From Oceanihabitans sp. IOP_32 (GTDB taxonomy: Bacteria > Bacteroidota > Bacteroidia > Flavobacteriales > Flavobacteriaceae), in assembly GCF_009498295.1 (NCBI RefSeq), contig NZ_CP040813.1:1247001-1311000 (forward strand): a stretch of 64,000 bases of DNA, given 5' to 3'. Under the pieces are notes generated by a model. That model was not told where the DNA came from. It did no database searches and worked only from the letters and a program-made list of their open reading frames with translations. Shown one piece after another: positions 37,930 through 46,750 of the stretch; within the stretch, counting starts at the first letter, position 1; each line of letters begins with the position of its first letter. Both the position numbers and the translations under genes were made by a program.

Positions 37930-38802
37930 TTAAACCTCAATAAATTGGATGCATTCTAGAAGTTTTTGAATGGTTTTATTGGGTTCATGCTTTCTCCAAT
38001 GTAGGTACAAATCTATTGTTTCGTCTAACTCAATAAATCTTAAGTTTTGAGTGTTTGCCATTTTAAACGAAAGCGGCAGAATAGAAATTCCCAATTCTTT
38101 AGATACCAGATTTAAAATCATTCCTCCAAAATCAGATTCAATAATGGTTTTTGGTTCAAAATCATATTTGGTGAAAAAGTTTCTTAAAAGTGAGGCAAAA
38201 AATGTGTTTTGATGCAAACCCGAAATAATAAATTTTTCGTCTCTTAGCGCGTTTAAATTGTGTATTGATGTTTCATCTAACCAATGATTATCGGGCACAA
38301 CTAAACATATAGGTTCTGAAGATAATTTTAAGGAATCAATGTTTCTATTTTTTATCTCATCTCTACTAAATGCGATATCGGTTTGATAGCTGAGTAATAA
38401 TTTTTCATGATTCTCATCAATGGGCTCGGTGAGCTCAAATTTAAGTTCTGGCAATTCAGCATTTAAAAGTTCCAAAAGTTTTGGCAAAAATTTAAAAGCA
38501 ATTGAGCCTGGATAGGTAATTGACACTTGACCAGAAACGCCTTCTTCAATTTTTTTTGCCTGCCTGTGAATTTGATCGAGCTCTTTTAAAACAAGGGACC
38601 ATTTATTTTTAAGAAATTTACCCGCATCAGTAAGTTTTACATTGCGCTTATCTCTTTCAAAAAGTTGAACGCCTAGTTCTTCTTCTAGCGATTGAATTTG
38701 CCTGCTTAACGTAGATTGGGATATGAATAGCTTTTCGGCTGCTCTCCAAAAATGCAATTCATTAGCCAGACTTAAAAAATGTTTGATTTGTAGCGTATTC
38801 AT
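37930..38802 (-). CDS. LysR family transcriptional regulator
   Basis: The 290-residue protein begins with the LysR winged helix-turn-helix (about 1-60, HFWRAAEKLFISQSTLSRQIQSLEEELGVQLFERDKRNVKLTDAG). A periplasmic-binding-protein-like sensor domain follows (about 90-290). It is divergent from a LysE-family exporter, the usual layout when a LysR protein controls its neighbour. Its start codon lies only two bases from a 167-bp inverted-repeat element, so its native promoter has probably been displaced. The inducer is unknown, perhaps an amino acid. Confidence 0.95.
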   Translation of the reverse strand: MNTLQIKHFLSLANELHFWRAAEKLFISQSTLSRQIQSLEEELGVQLFERDKRNVKLTDAGKFLKNKWSLVLKELDQIHRQAKKIEEGVSGQVSITYPGSIAFKFLPKLLELLNAELPELKFELTEPIDENHEKLLLSYQTDIAFSRDEIKNRNIDSLKLSSEPICLVVPDNHWLDETSIHNLNALRDEKFIISGLHQNTFFASLLRNFFTKYDFEPKTIIESDFGGMILNLVSKELGISILPLSFKMANTQNLRFIELDETIDLYLHWRKHEPNKTIQKLLECIQFIEV

Positions 38803-38804
38803 AA

Positions 38805-38971
38805 TTAGTGTCTGGTCGGAAACAGACGGTTTTTATAATTTGAATTATTTTTGATGTCATTTTTGTTTAGTTTTTATGAGTTGATGCCTTAGCATCAAGC
38901 GATTAAAAATAAACTGGGAGGACGCAAAAAGAAACAAATTTAATTTTGCTGTGTTTCCGTCCAGACACTAA
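38805..38971. mobile_element. 167-bp MITE-like element with 20-bp terminal inverted repeats
   Basis: The left end TTAGTGTCTGGTCGGAAACA (38805-38824) and the right end TGTTTCCGTCCAGACACTAA (38952-38971) are inverted copies with one mismatch in 20. There is no ORF inside. The ends TTA/TAA allow a TA target duplication, as IS630/mariner relatives make, but this is ambiguous. On the minus strand it carries TAAATTTG (38935-38942), a possible promoter for lysR. Confidence 0.65.
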
Positions 38972-38994
38972 CTAATGCATTTTACGCATTAGTT
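38970..38994. promoter_or_regulatory. Perfect dyad upstream of lysE, possible LysR operator
   Basis: AACTAATGC (38970-38978) and GCATTAGTT (38986-38994) are perfectly inverted around seven bases. It lies about 80-105 bases before the lysE start, where LysR-type activators often bind. It could also be part of the neighbouring element. Confidence 0.35.
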
Positions 38995-39076
38995 GACCAA
39001 AACTATGTATTATTTAATTGACATCAAAACCTTTTATTTGCAATCTAGTTTTATTTAATACTAAACAGAAGAAGAT

Positions 39077-39700
39077 ATGGGCATCGAGAATTTTATGACC
39101 TTCATATTAACGGCTATGCTTTTTGTAATGACACCTGGTATTGATACTATGTTTGTCTTAAACAAATCTATTGGTCAAGGAAGAAAATCTGGTATTTATG
39201 CTACACTAGGTATAAATACCGGTGTTTTAACTCATGCTTTATTTGGAGCTGTTGGGCTCTCTGTTTTAATCGCTAAATCTGCTTTTGCCTTTACAGGTAT
39301 TAAATATGCCGGTGCTATTTATATAATTTATATGGGTTTTATAAAGCTTAAAGCGAAATACGAGCTTTTACCAGAAGCCGAGATAGGTAAACAGAAAACT
39401 AAAAGCGATTTTTGGTCGGGGTTTTTAACCAATACATTAAATCCGAAAGTTGCATTATTCTTTTTGGCTTTTTTCCCTCAATTTATTACTCCAGAACAGC
39501 TTCATAACCCGATGCCATTTATAATTCTAGGCCTCACATTTTCCCTAATTGGGATGGCTTGGTACTTAAGCCTCACTCTAATGGCCAGTACTTTTTTTGA
39601 AAAAATCAAGCACCATCCAAAACTGGGTTTATGGGTGAATAAATTTAGTGGTTTAGCCTTTATTTTAATGGGCTTGTATATTGGTTTAATACCAATTTAA
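39077..39700 (+). CDS. LysE/RhtB family amino-acid exporter
   Basis: The 207-residue inner-membrane protein has six hydrophobic helices. It has the family N-terminus FILTAMLFVMTPGIDTMFVLNKSIGQGRKSGIYATLGINTGVL, with the conserved PGP-like region here PGID, and FLTNTLNPKVALFFLAFFPQF near the middle. Relatives export lysine, threonine or homoserine lactone; the substrate is unknown here. It is divergent from a LysR regulator. Oddly, its last three codons and stop (ATA CCA ATT TAA) coincide with the left end of repeat copy C, so the natural C-terminus may have been replaced by the insertion. Confidence 0.93.
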   Translation: MGIENFMTFILTAMLFVMTPGIDTMFVLNKSIGQGRKSGIYATLGINTGVLTHALFGAVGLSVLIAKSAFAFTGIKYAGAIYIIYMGFIKLKAKYELLPEAEIGKQKTKSDFWSGFLTNTLNPKVALFFLAFFPQFITPEQLHNPMPFIILGLTFSLIGMAWYLSLTLMASTFFEKIKHHPKLGLWVNKFSGLAFILMGLYIGLIPI

Positions 39701-39900
39701 TTTTGAAATGTCGTATTATTAATTTGAATTATATTTTGTTCAGATGAGATAGAAATCGCAGATTCACGAACTCGTAATTATAAAATAATATGGGCGTGAG
39801 CTAAAATCAAAGCATAGCCGTAGCTATGGTTTGATTTTATACCGAAATATGGGCAAAAAAGAAACCAATTATATGCGACATGACATGGTTAATTTGGTAT
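39689..39900 (+). repeat. Interspersed ATACCAA/TTGGTAT repeat, copy C
   Basis: 212 bp, starting ATACCAATTTAATTTTGAAATG and ending GACATGGTTAATTTGGTAT. It lacks a block of about 40 bases near the right end that copies B and E carry (from GAACTGCGAAGCAC). It overlaps the last 12 bases of lysE. Confidence 0.8.
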
Positions 39901-39941
39901 AATATAGCGCTTAAGTGTTATTTAGCATATTTTGAAGCCAC

Positions 39942-41726
39942 TTAAGCCTCGGTTATAGAGGTCAACATGTCTAAAAACACCTTTACCAAATACTGGGCAT
40001 CTAAACCAACAGACGCCTGCAATTCAGGAACACTGCCATGCTCTATAAAAGCATCTGGTATGCCCAGAACCTTAATAGTGTTTTTATACTGATTGGTCGC
40101 TGCAAACTCTAAAATACCCGAACCAAAACCGCCAACAACCGTAGCATCTTCAACAGTTACGATAAGTTTGTAAGATTTAAAAATAGAATTTAATAAGTTT
40201 TCATCTAGAGGTTTTACAAAGCGCATATCGTAATGCGAAATAGCGTCTTTATCCTCAACCAAATCCAAAGCTTGAGAGACATTCTTAGCGATACTCCCTA
40301 CACTTAAAACAGCCAGTTTAGTTCCTTGTTTAAGCTGTTCACCTACACCTATTTTTAGGGCTTTAAAAGGCTGCTTCCAGTTTAAGGTTATGCCACGGCC
40401 ACGTGGGTATCGAATCGCAATAGGTCTATCTAATCCAAGTTGCGCGGTGTACATGATGTTACGCAATTCAAGCTCGTTTCGAGGTGCAAAAATAACAAGA
40501 TTAGGAATGCATCGTAAATAGGCTAAATCGAAAACACCATGATGCGTTGCGCCATCTTCACCTACCAAACCAGCACGGTCTAAACAAAAAATAACCGGTA
40601 GTTTTTGCAAAGCTACATCGTGTATAATCTGGTCGTACGCCCGTTGTAAAAATGTGGAGTAAATATTACAAAATGGCACTAGGCCTTGTGTGGCCATACC
40701 AGCTGCGAGTGTTACGGCATGTTGTTCTGCAATCCCAACATCGAAAGCACGTTCGGGAATTTCTTGCATCATGTATTTTAACGAGCTTCCTGTGGGCATG
40801 GCTGGTGTAATACCCACAATATTTTTGTTTTTGTTTGCCAGCTCTACAATAGTGTGCCCAAAAACATCCTGATATTTTGGTGGTTCTTGACTAGAACCCA
40901 ATCTTGTAATTAGTTCTCCTGTAACCGCATTAAATTTTCCAGGTGCATGGTATTTCACTTGGTCTTCTTCGGCTTGTTTTAAACCTTTACCTTTAGTGGT
41001 AATAACATGCAAAAACTTAGGCCCTTTAACGGTTTTTAAACGTTTTAATTCTGAAATCACAGCGTTAATATCATGCCCATCTATAGGTCCTGAATAATCG
41101 AAATTTAAAGCCTCAAATATATTGTCTTGTTTTTGTGTGCCTTTTTTAACGTTTGTTAAGTACATTTTTAAAGCCCCAACGCTAGGATCGATTCCAATGG
41201 CATTATCATTTAAAACAACCAGCAAATTCGCATTGACAACTCCGGCGTGATTTAAGCCCTCGAATGCCATCCCTCCAGCAATACTGGCATCGCCAATAAC
41301 AGCGATATGCTGTTTATCTTCACCTTTTAATTGTGAGGCAATCGCCATCCCTAAAGCAGCCGAGATGGAGGTTGAGGCATGACCCACACCAAAAGTATCG
41401 TATTCACTTTCGTCACGGTTGGGAAATCCGCTTATACCATTAAGTTGCCTATTGGTTTCAAACGTATCTTTCCTTCCTGTTAAAATTTTGTGCCCATAGG
41501 CCTGATGCCCAACATCCCAAACAAGCTGATCTTTGGGTGTATTAAACACATAGTGCAAGGCAATAGTGAGTTCGACAACACCCAAGCTCGCACCCAAATG
41601 CCCTTCTTTGGTCGCAATAATATTAATGATGAATTCGCGCAATTCTTTAGCAAGTTGCGGTAAGTCTTCTGGCCTTAAAAGACGAAGTTGTGCTGGGGAA
41701 TCGATATGATTTAAAAAGCTTTTCAT
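39942..41726 (-). CDS. dxs: 1-deoxy-D-xylulose-5-phosphate synthase
   Basis: DXS joins pyruvate and glyceraldehyde 3-phosphate in the first step of the MEP isoprenoid pathway. The 594-residue protein has DVGHQAYGHKILTGR and the thiamine-diphosphate region GDASIAGGMAFEGLNHAG...VVLNDN, where the family usually has GDG. It also has the transketolase core FDVGIAEQHAVTLAAGMA, DRAGLVGEDGATHHGVFDLAYLR, and a C-terminal domain. It is divergent from tadA with only 40 bases between, holding both promoter boxes. It supplies precursors for the polyprenyl synthase seen at 59919. Confidence 0.96.
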   Translation of the reverse strand: MKSFLNHIDSPAQLRLLRPEDLPQLAKELREFIINIIATKEGHLGASLGVVELTIALHYVFNTPKDQLVWDVGHQAYGHKILTGRKDTFETNRQLNGISGFPNRDESEYDTFGVGHASTSISAALGMAIASQLKGEDKQHIAVIGDASIAGGMAFEGLNHAGVVNANLLVVLNDNAIGIDPSVGALKMYLTNVKKGTQKQDNIFEALNFDYSGPIDGHDINAVISELKRLKTVKGPKFLHVITTKGKGLKQAEEDQVKYHAPGKFNAVTGELITRLGSSQEPPKYQDVFGHTIVELANKNKNIVGITPAMPTGSSLKYMMQEIPERAFDVGIAEQHAVTLAAGMATQGLVPFCNIYSTFLQRAYDQIIHDVALQKLPVIFCLDRAGLVGEDGATHHGVFDLAYLRCIPNLVIFAPRNELELRNIMYTAQLGLDRPIAIRYPRGRGITLNWKQPFKALKIGVGEQLKQGTKLAVLSVGSIAKNVSQALDLVEDKDAISHYDMRFVKPLDENLLNSIFKSYKLIVTVEDATVVGGFGSGILEFAATNQYKNTIKVLGIPDAFIEHGSVPELQASVGLDAQYLVKVFLDMLTSITEA

Positions 41727-41733
41727 TTATATA

Positions 41734-41741
41734 CAAATGTA
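41734..41741 (-). promoter_or_regulatory. TAnnTTTG -7 box of dxs
   Basis: TACATTTG on the minus strand, seven bases before the dxs ATG at 41726, so the transcript is near-leaderless. Confidence 0.6.
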
Positions 41742-41754
41742 GCATTTGAAATTG

Positions 41755-41762
41755 TATTTTTG
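41755..41762 (+). promoter_or_regulatory. TAnnTTTG -7 box four bases before the tadA start
   Basis: TATTTTTG ends four bases before the ATG at 41767. It excludes the further upstream ATG at 41746 as the start and suggests a leaderless transcript. Confidence 0.6.
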
Positions 41763-41766
41763 TACT

Positions 41767-42216
41767 ATGTTACAACCTTTTGACGATAATTATTTTATGA
41801 AAAAAGCACTTCAGGAAGCTGAAACTGCTTTTGAAAAAGGCGAAATCCCCGTGGGCGCTATAATTGTTATTGATAACAAAATTATAGCTCGTGGCCATAA
41901 CCTTACCGAAACCTTAACCGATGTTACCGCCCATGCCGAAATGCAAGCTATTACTGCTGCTGCGAATTATTTGGGAGGCAAATACCTTCAAAAATGCACG
42001 TTGTATGTCACTCTAGAACCTTGCCAAATGTGTGCTGGAGCTTTGTATTGGAGTCAGATTTCTAATATTGTTTATGGTGCAAGAGATATGGAGCGTGGCT
42101 GTATAAATTTAAACACAAAACTGCATCCTAAAACCACTATAAAAGGTGGTGTTTTAGCTGATGAGGCTTCTGACTTATTAAAACGTTTTTTTATTGAAAA
42201 ACGGAATTTGAATTGA
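41767..42216 (+). CDS. tadA: Nucleoside deaminase, tRNA adenosine(34) deaminase TadA type
   Basis: The 149-residue zinc deaminase carries HAE (56-58; zinc ligand His56 and catalytic Glu58) and PCQMC (85-89; zinc ligands Cys86 and Cys89). TadA converts adenosine 34 of tRNA-Arg to inosine; close relatives such as guanine deaminases share these motifs, so some doubt remains. I start at 41767 because the promoter box overlaps the region just before it; an ATG at 41746 is upstream of that promoter. Divergent from dxs. Confidence 0.88.
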   Translation: MLQPFDDNYFMKKALQEAETAFEKGEIPVGAIIVIDNKIIARGHNLTETLTDVTAHAEMQAITAAANYLGGKYLQKCTLYVTLEPCQMCAGALYWSQISNIVYGARDMERGCINLNTKLHPKTTIKGGVLADEASDLLKRFFIEKRNLN

Positions 42217-42245
42217 TTGAATGCTTCAATTATTCTTGCAGACTT

Positions 42246-42406
42246 ATACCAATTTAACCATATTATGTCGTAATAAATAGCTTCTTTTTTGCTTACTTTT
42301 CATCAAAAATAATTACCGTAACGTTGCTATGCTATTTATTTTTCATTTCAATTAATCAAAAAATAATTCAATTTATTGACACGACATTACAAAGTTAAAT
42401 TGGTAT
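42246..42406 (-). repeat. Interspersed ATACCAA/TTGGTAT repeat, copy D (divergent)
   Basis: 161 bp, ATACCAATTTAACCATATTATG at the left and CGACATTACAAAGTTAAATTGGTAT at the right, in the same orientation as copy A. Its interior is the most diverged, but it keeps CAAAAAATAATTCAA before the right end. It lies in the 327-base gap between tadA and the small membrane gene. A separate small hairpin (CCTGC/GCAGG, 42508-42523) is also there. Confidence 0.65.
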
Positions 42407-42543
42407 TAATTATTATATCGTGAACTTTTTGCGTTAGGGATTGTAATGGAAATCCTTTTTTGAGGCACGAAAAAAAGATTGTATTGAAAAGCCCGACCTT
42501 TAGGTAACCTGCCAACTAGCAGGCTTGCGCCCAAATTAAAAAA

Positions 42544-42780
42544 TCAACTTTTTTTATCCTCTTGATTTTCGCGCATTTTATCAAGATTTTCTTTGGTAAG
42601 CATATAGTCTTTTAAGTTTTTATCTTTCCAATGGCGATAAGAAAATAACGGAAAAACAACAAAAAACAAACCCATTACACCAAAACCAATGAGTTTTTCA
42701 GAGTATATGGAGTCTAAAAAAAGACCAGTTAAAATAGATCCAGAGGTTATTAAAAACAGTATGAGAATTAGATATTTCAT
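42544..42780 (-). CDS. Small membrane protein, unknown function
   Basis: The 78-residue protein has two hydrophobic helices (about 3-22 and 31-48) and a charged cytoplasmic-like tail (HWKDKNLKDYMLTKENLDKMRENQEDKKS). I recognise no family. The size and clean coding frame suggest a real gene. It lies 39 bases downstream of the ClC gene's end of the strand order, that is upstream of none of its own partners: clc is transcribed towards it from further right, with its stop at 42820. Confidence 0.6.
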   Translation of the reverse strand: MKYLILILFLITSGSILTGLFLDSIYSEKLIGFGVMGLFFVVFPLFSYRHWKDKNLKDYMLTKENLDKMRENQEDKKS

Positions 42781-42819
42781 AAAAAATTACTATTAAATAT
42801 ACCAAACTAGCCCGAGACT

Positions 42820-44607
42820 TTAAGCCGTAAAGTTAATTAATTGCGCTCTGTAGGCCGACAGTAGTTTTGATTTGGAAATATAACCAAAATATTTTCCTTC
42901 TTTAATTACAGGTAAATTCCAAGCGCCACTGGTTTTAAATTTATGCATAATAACCTGCATAGAGTCCAGATTATAATCAATTACACCCACATCGGCCCGC
43001 ATTAGGCTTGCAGCGTCAACCGTATCGTAAAACTCTCTATTAAACATAATATGCCTTATGTCATCGAGTCGTACAACACCCAAAAACTCATGCTTATCGT
43101 TTACTACAGGAAAATGATTACGCGAAGATTTAGCAACTGCCGCATTTACTATTTCGCCCAATTTCATATCGGGTTTTAAAATTATAAAATTGGTTTCAAT
43201 AACTTTATCAATATCTAAGACCATTAAAATATTTTGATCTTTATCATGGGTCATAAGTTCGCCACGCTGGGCAAGTCTTAAGGTATAAACAGAATGCGAC
43301 ACGTAGTACTTTGTAATAGCAAAAGAAGTGGCAGACACAATCATTAACGGTACGAACAGCTCATAACCTCCAGTAATTTCGGCTATAAGGAAAATGGCAG
43401 TTAGTGGTGCATGTAACACACCAGCCATTAAGCCCGTCATTCCAATTAAGGTAAAATTAGATTCTGATATGTGAAACCCTAGGCCAATATTATTTACAAT
43501 CTTGGCATAAACATGACCCAAAGCACTACCCATAACTAGGGTTGGGATAAAAATACCACCTACGCCACCTGCGCCAAAAGTAGTGGTCATGGCCACAGCC
43601 TTAAAGATAGCAATACCCAGTAATAAAATGATAACCACCCAAACGTTAGACAAATCTAAATTAAACGGTGTTTTACCTATTGCTGCTATATGATCGCCTT
43701 TTAAAAGGTTATTTATAATACCATAGCCTTCTCCGTAAAGTGGTGGTATAAAATAAAGCAAAACACCAATAGCCAGACCACCAATAAGTAGTCTTTTCGC
43801 ACGACTTTCAAATTGATTAAAAAAGTTCGTTATGGCAAAGAATACTTTAGAAAAATATACAGAAGCTAAGGCGGTAACTAAACCGAAAATGGCGTAGAAT
43901 ACGATGTCGTTAATTTCAAATTTGTCTAACAATTCAAACCGAAGTAAAACATCGGTTCCTAAAAACATATAAGATGTGATAACAGCCGATACTGATGCCA
44001 ATAATAAGGGCACCAAAGACACCAAAGCGATTTCTAAGCTAAACACTTCTATGGCGAAAATAATAGCCGCAATAGGGGCTTGAAACATAGACGACATGGC
44101 ACCGGCAACAGCGCAACCAATTAATAACATTCTGGTTTTGGTATTCATGTGAAACAAACGCGCCGCATTAGAACCCAAGGCGGCTCCTACGCTAACCGCA
44201 GGCCCTTGCAAACCCACAGAGCCCCCAAAACCAGCCGTTAAAGGCGCCGTAATTAAGGCTGCATAAATATTGTATCTAGGAATTATGCCATCTAATTTTG
44301 AAATAGCATATAAGGTGGAAGAAATACCGTGACCAATGTGTTTTTTAAGCCATATTTGTTTGATAACATAAACTAGAAATAGCCCAATAATGGGAAAAAT
44401 AAAATACAGCGAATTCTGGTAATCGTTAAAGAAATCCAATTCGAAAAGCAGCTGGATGTAGTGCACAAAGTTTTTTAATAACACGGTTCCCATGCCCGCT
44501 AAAAACCCCACTAAAATACTAAGTATATAAACAAACTGCCGCTCGGAGATATATTTGTATTTCCAAATTAAGAATTTCCGCAATATATTTTTACTGGTAG
44601 CGCGCAT
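42820..44607 (-). CDS. ClC family chloride channel/transporter with C-terminal CBS domains
   Basis: The 595-residue protein has the ClC membrane fold (about 20-440), including GFGGSVGLQGP (126-136) and GGIFIPTLVMGSALG. Two CBS domains follow (about 455-590, with RDDIRHIMF and GAWNLPVIKEGKYFGYISKSKLL), which usually bind adenine nucleotides. The gating glutamate of the GREGP motif is Gln134. The internal proton glutamate (E203 of the E. coli protein) aligns with Val188 in IIFAIEVFS. The GSGIP motif is GHGIS. It may therefore be a passive anion channel instead of a proton exchanger. It lies downstream of aspS after a terminator. Confidence 0.93.
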   Translation of the reverse strand: MRATSKNILRKFLIWKYKYISERQFVYILSILVGFLAGMGTVLLKNFVHYIQLLFELDFFNDYQNSLYFIFPIIGLFLVYVIKQIWLKKHIGHGISSTLYAISKLDGIIPRYNIYAALITAPLTAGFGGSVGLQGPAVSVGAALGSNAARLFHMNTKTRMLLIGCAVAGAMSSMFQAPIAAIIFAIEVFSLEIALVSLVPLLLASVSAVITSYMFLGTDVLLRFELLDKFEINDIVFYAIFGLVTALASVYFSKVFFAITNFFNQFESRAKRLLIGGLAIGVLLYFIPPLYGEGYGIINNLLKGDHIAAIGKTPFNLDLSNVWVVIILLLGIAIFKAVAMTTTFGAGGVGGIFIPTLVMGSALGHVYAKIVNNIGLGFHISESNFTLIGMTGLMAGVLHAPLTAIFLIAEITGGYELFVPLMIVSATSFAITKYYVSHSVYTLRLAQRGELMTHDKDQNILMVLDIDKVIETNFIILKPDMKLGEIVNAAVAKSSRNHFPVVNDKHEFLGVVRLDDIRHIMFNREFYDTVDAASLMRADVGVIDYNLDSMQVIMHKFKTSGAWNLPVIKEGKYFGYISKSKLLSAYRAQLINFTA

Positions 44608-44623
44608 TTTATAAATCTACTAA

Positions 44624-44648
44624 AAAATCCTGCGATTTGCAGGATTTT
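44624..44648 (-). terminator. Rho-independent terminator of aspS
   Basis: AAAATCCTGC pairs perfectly with GCAGGATTTT around five bases, just after the aspS stop codon on the minus strand. Confidence 0.8.
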
Positions 44649-44654
44649 AAATGG

Positions 44655-46409
44655 TTATGATTTTATATTAAGTTTTAGGCTTAATTCTTTAAGTTGTGTT
44701 TCGTCTAGCGGAGCAGGTGCATCGATCATAACATCGCGTCCCGAATTATTTTTTGGGAAAGCGATAAAATCTCTAATAGTTTCTTGTCCGCCTAAAATAG
44801 CCACCAATCTATCTAATCCAAAGGCTATACCGCCGTGAGGTGGTGCGCCATACTCAAAAGCATCCATTAAAAAGCCAAATTGCGCTTTCGCCTCTTCTTC
44901 AGAAAATCCTAAATGCTTCAACATAATGGCTTGTGTGGCTTTATCGTGAATACGAATAGAACCACCACCAATTTCATTGCCATTTAACACCAAATCGTAA
45001 GCATTGGCTTTTACTTCGCCTGGTTTAGAATCTAATAATTCGATTTGCCCCGGTTTTGGTGAGGTAAACGGATGGTGCATGGCGTGGTAACGGCCAGTTT
45101 CTTCATCTAATTCTAACAAAGGAAAATCGATTACCCAAAGCGGTGCAAATACTTTAGGGTCTCTTAGTCCTAAACGCTCTGCCAATTCCATACGCAAAGC
45201 ACTAAGCTGCGCACGCACTTTATGGGTTTCGCCAGAAAGCACACAAATTAAATCGCCTGCTTTAGCACCAGTAACTTCGGCCCATTTTGCTAAATCGTCT
45301 TGATCGTAAAATTTATCGACTGACGATTTATAAGTACCATCTTCATTACAACGGCAATAAATCATACCCAAAGCACCAACTTGAGGTCGCTTCACCCAAT
45401 CTACTAATTTATCTATCTCTTTTCTGGTATAGCTATTTCCTCCAGGAACTGCAATACCAACAACCAACTCGGCATCATTAAAAATACCAAATTCCTTGTG
45501 CTGCGCTACTGCGTTTAGTTCGCCAAATTCCATCCCGAAACGAATGTCTGGTTTATCGTTGCCGTATAAACGCATCGCATCGTCATACTGCATACGTGGA
45601 AATTTATCTACCTCAACCCCATTTACTTCTTTTAATAAATGACGGGTTAAACCTTCAAAAGCATTTAGAATATCTTCTTGATTTACAAAGGCCATTTCAC
45701 AATCTATTTGCGTGAATTCTGGCTGCCTGTCGGCACGTAAATCTTCGTCTCTAAAACATTTTACAATCTGGAAATATTTATCCATGCCCCCAACCATGAG
45801 CAATTGCTTGAATGTTTGCGGCGACTGCGGAAGCGCATAAAACTCACCCACATTCATACGCGAAGGCACCACAAAATCACGTGCACCCTCTGGAGTAGAT
45901 TTAATTAAATACGGAGTTTCTACTTCAATAAAACCTTCTTCCGACAAGTAATTGCGAACTTCTTGAGCCACTTTAGCTCTAAAAATCAAACTGTTTTTTA
46001 CGGGATTACGACGAATATCTAAATAACGATATTTCATTCTTATATCTTCACCGCCATCGGTTTTATCTTCAATAGTAAATGGTGGTAATTTGGCCTCGTT
46101 TAACACAGTTAATTCTGAAACCAAAATCTCAATGTCGCCAGTTGGCATATTCGGGTTTTTCGAAGCACGCTCGATTACCGTTCCTTTAACTTGAATTACA
46201 AATTCGCGACCTAAATTTTGAGCTTGCTCGATTAAAGCCTTAGAACTGCGTTCCTCATCGAAAACCAATTGAGTAATACCGTAGCGGTCTCGTAAATCTA
46301 CCCATACAATAAACCCCTTATCTCGAGATTTTTGAACCCAACCAGATAGGGTCACTTCCGTATTTATGTGCGAGGCGTTTAATTCGCCACAATTATGACT
46401 TCTATACAT
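44655..46409 (-). CDS. aspS: Aspartyl-tRNA synthetase
   Basis: Class II synthetase that charges tRNA-Asp. The 584-residue protein has an OB-fold anticodon-binding domain ([25 protein letters not shown]), motif 2 [21 protein letters not shown], a bacterial GAD insertion domain (about 280-420), and motif 3 [17 protein letters not shown] start at the ATG at 46409; the earlier ATG at 46430 falls inside the promoter box. No Asp/Asn discrimination was attempted. A terminator separates it from the ClC gene. Confidence 0.97.
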   Translation of the reverse strand: MYRSHNCGELNASHINTEVTLSGWVQKSRDKGFIVWVDLRDRYGITQLVFDEERSSKALIEQAQNLGREFVIQVKGTVIERASKNPNMPTGDIEILVSELTVLNEAKLPPFTIEDKTDGGEDIRMKYRYLDIRRNPVKNSLIFRAKVAQEVRNYLSEEGFIEVETPYLIKSTPEGARDFVVPSRMNVGEFYALPQSPQTFKQLLMVGGMDKYFQIVKCFRDEDLRADRQPEFTQIDCEMAFVNQEDILNAFEGLTRHLLKEVNGVEVDKFPRMQYDDAMRLYGNDKPDIRFGMEFGELNAVAQHKEFGIFNDAELVVGIAVPGGNSYTRKEIDKLVDWVKRPQVGALGMIYCRCNEDGTYKSSVDKFYDQDDLAKWAEVTGAKAGDLICVLSGETHKVRAQLSALRMELAERLGLRDPKVFAPLWVIDFPLLELDEETGRYHAMHHPFTSPKPGQIELLDSKPGEVKANAYDLVLNGNEIGGGSIRIHDKATQAIMLKHLGFSEEEAKAQFGFLMDAFEYGAPPHGGIAFGLDRLVAILGGQETIRDFIAFPKNNSGRDVMIDAPAPLDETQLKELSLKLNIKS

Positions 46410-46427
46410 CTTAATAAAATTGAAGTG

Positions 46428-46435
46428 CAAATTTA
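46428..46435 (-). promoter_or_regulatory. TAnnTTTG -7 box of aspS
   Basis: TAAATTTG on the minus strand, 18 bases before the ATG at 46409; it rules out the upstream start at 46430. Confidence 0.6.
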
Positions 46436-46750
46436 GTTAAATAGTATGGAGTTCAAATTATTTTGACAGTCTTTTTAAAGGGTTCTCATGCTTTAGTAGA
46501 ATAACTTATAATTAGCACTTGTTTACTTCTTGTAAGCATGTGAAGAATGTGAGTATTATCATATCATGTTCTTAGTTCGTGTAAGCTTTTATCCCACTAA
46601 AATCAGTTCCGTAAAAGGTAAATTCTCAATATTTTAAAAAACTGTTTCATCAACTTATTAACATAATATTTTGATTTTCACTACGAAATTAACCTCTTTA
46701 TTACATTTTTAAGCTATATTGGCGACAATTAACTAATAAATAAAAAGTCT
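46436..46750. other. Intergenic region between aspS and the TonB receptor pair
   Basis: About 315 bases of AT-rich DNA without an ORF. TATATTGGCGACAATTAACTAA (46715 onward) just before the receptor resembles the sequence at the same place before the second receptor (TATATTAGCAGCAACTAA), so it may be the shared promoter type. Nothing else was recognised. Confidence 0.35.

Noticed and set aside
42508-42523. CCTGC/GCAGG hairpin as a terminator
   Set aside because: The stem is only five base pairs and no T-run follows on either strand.
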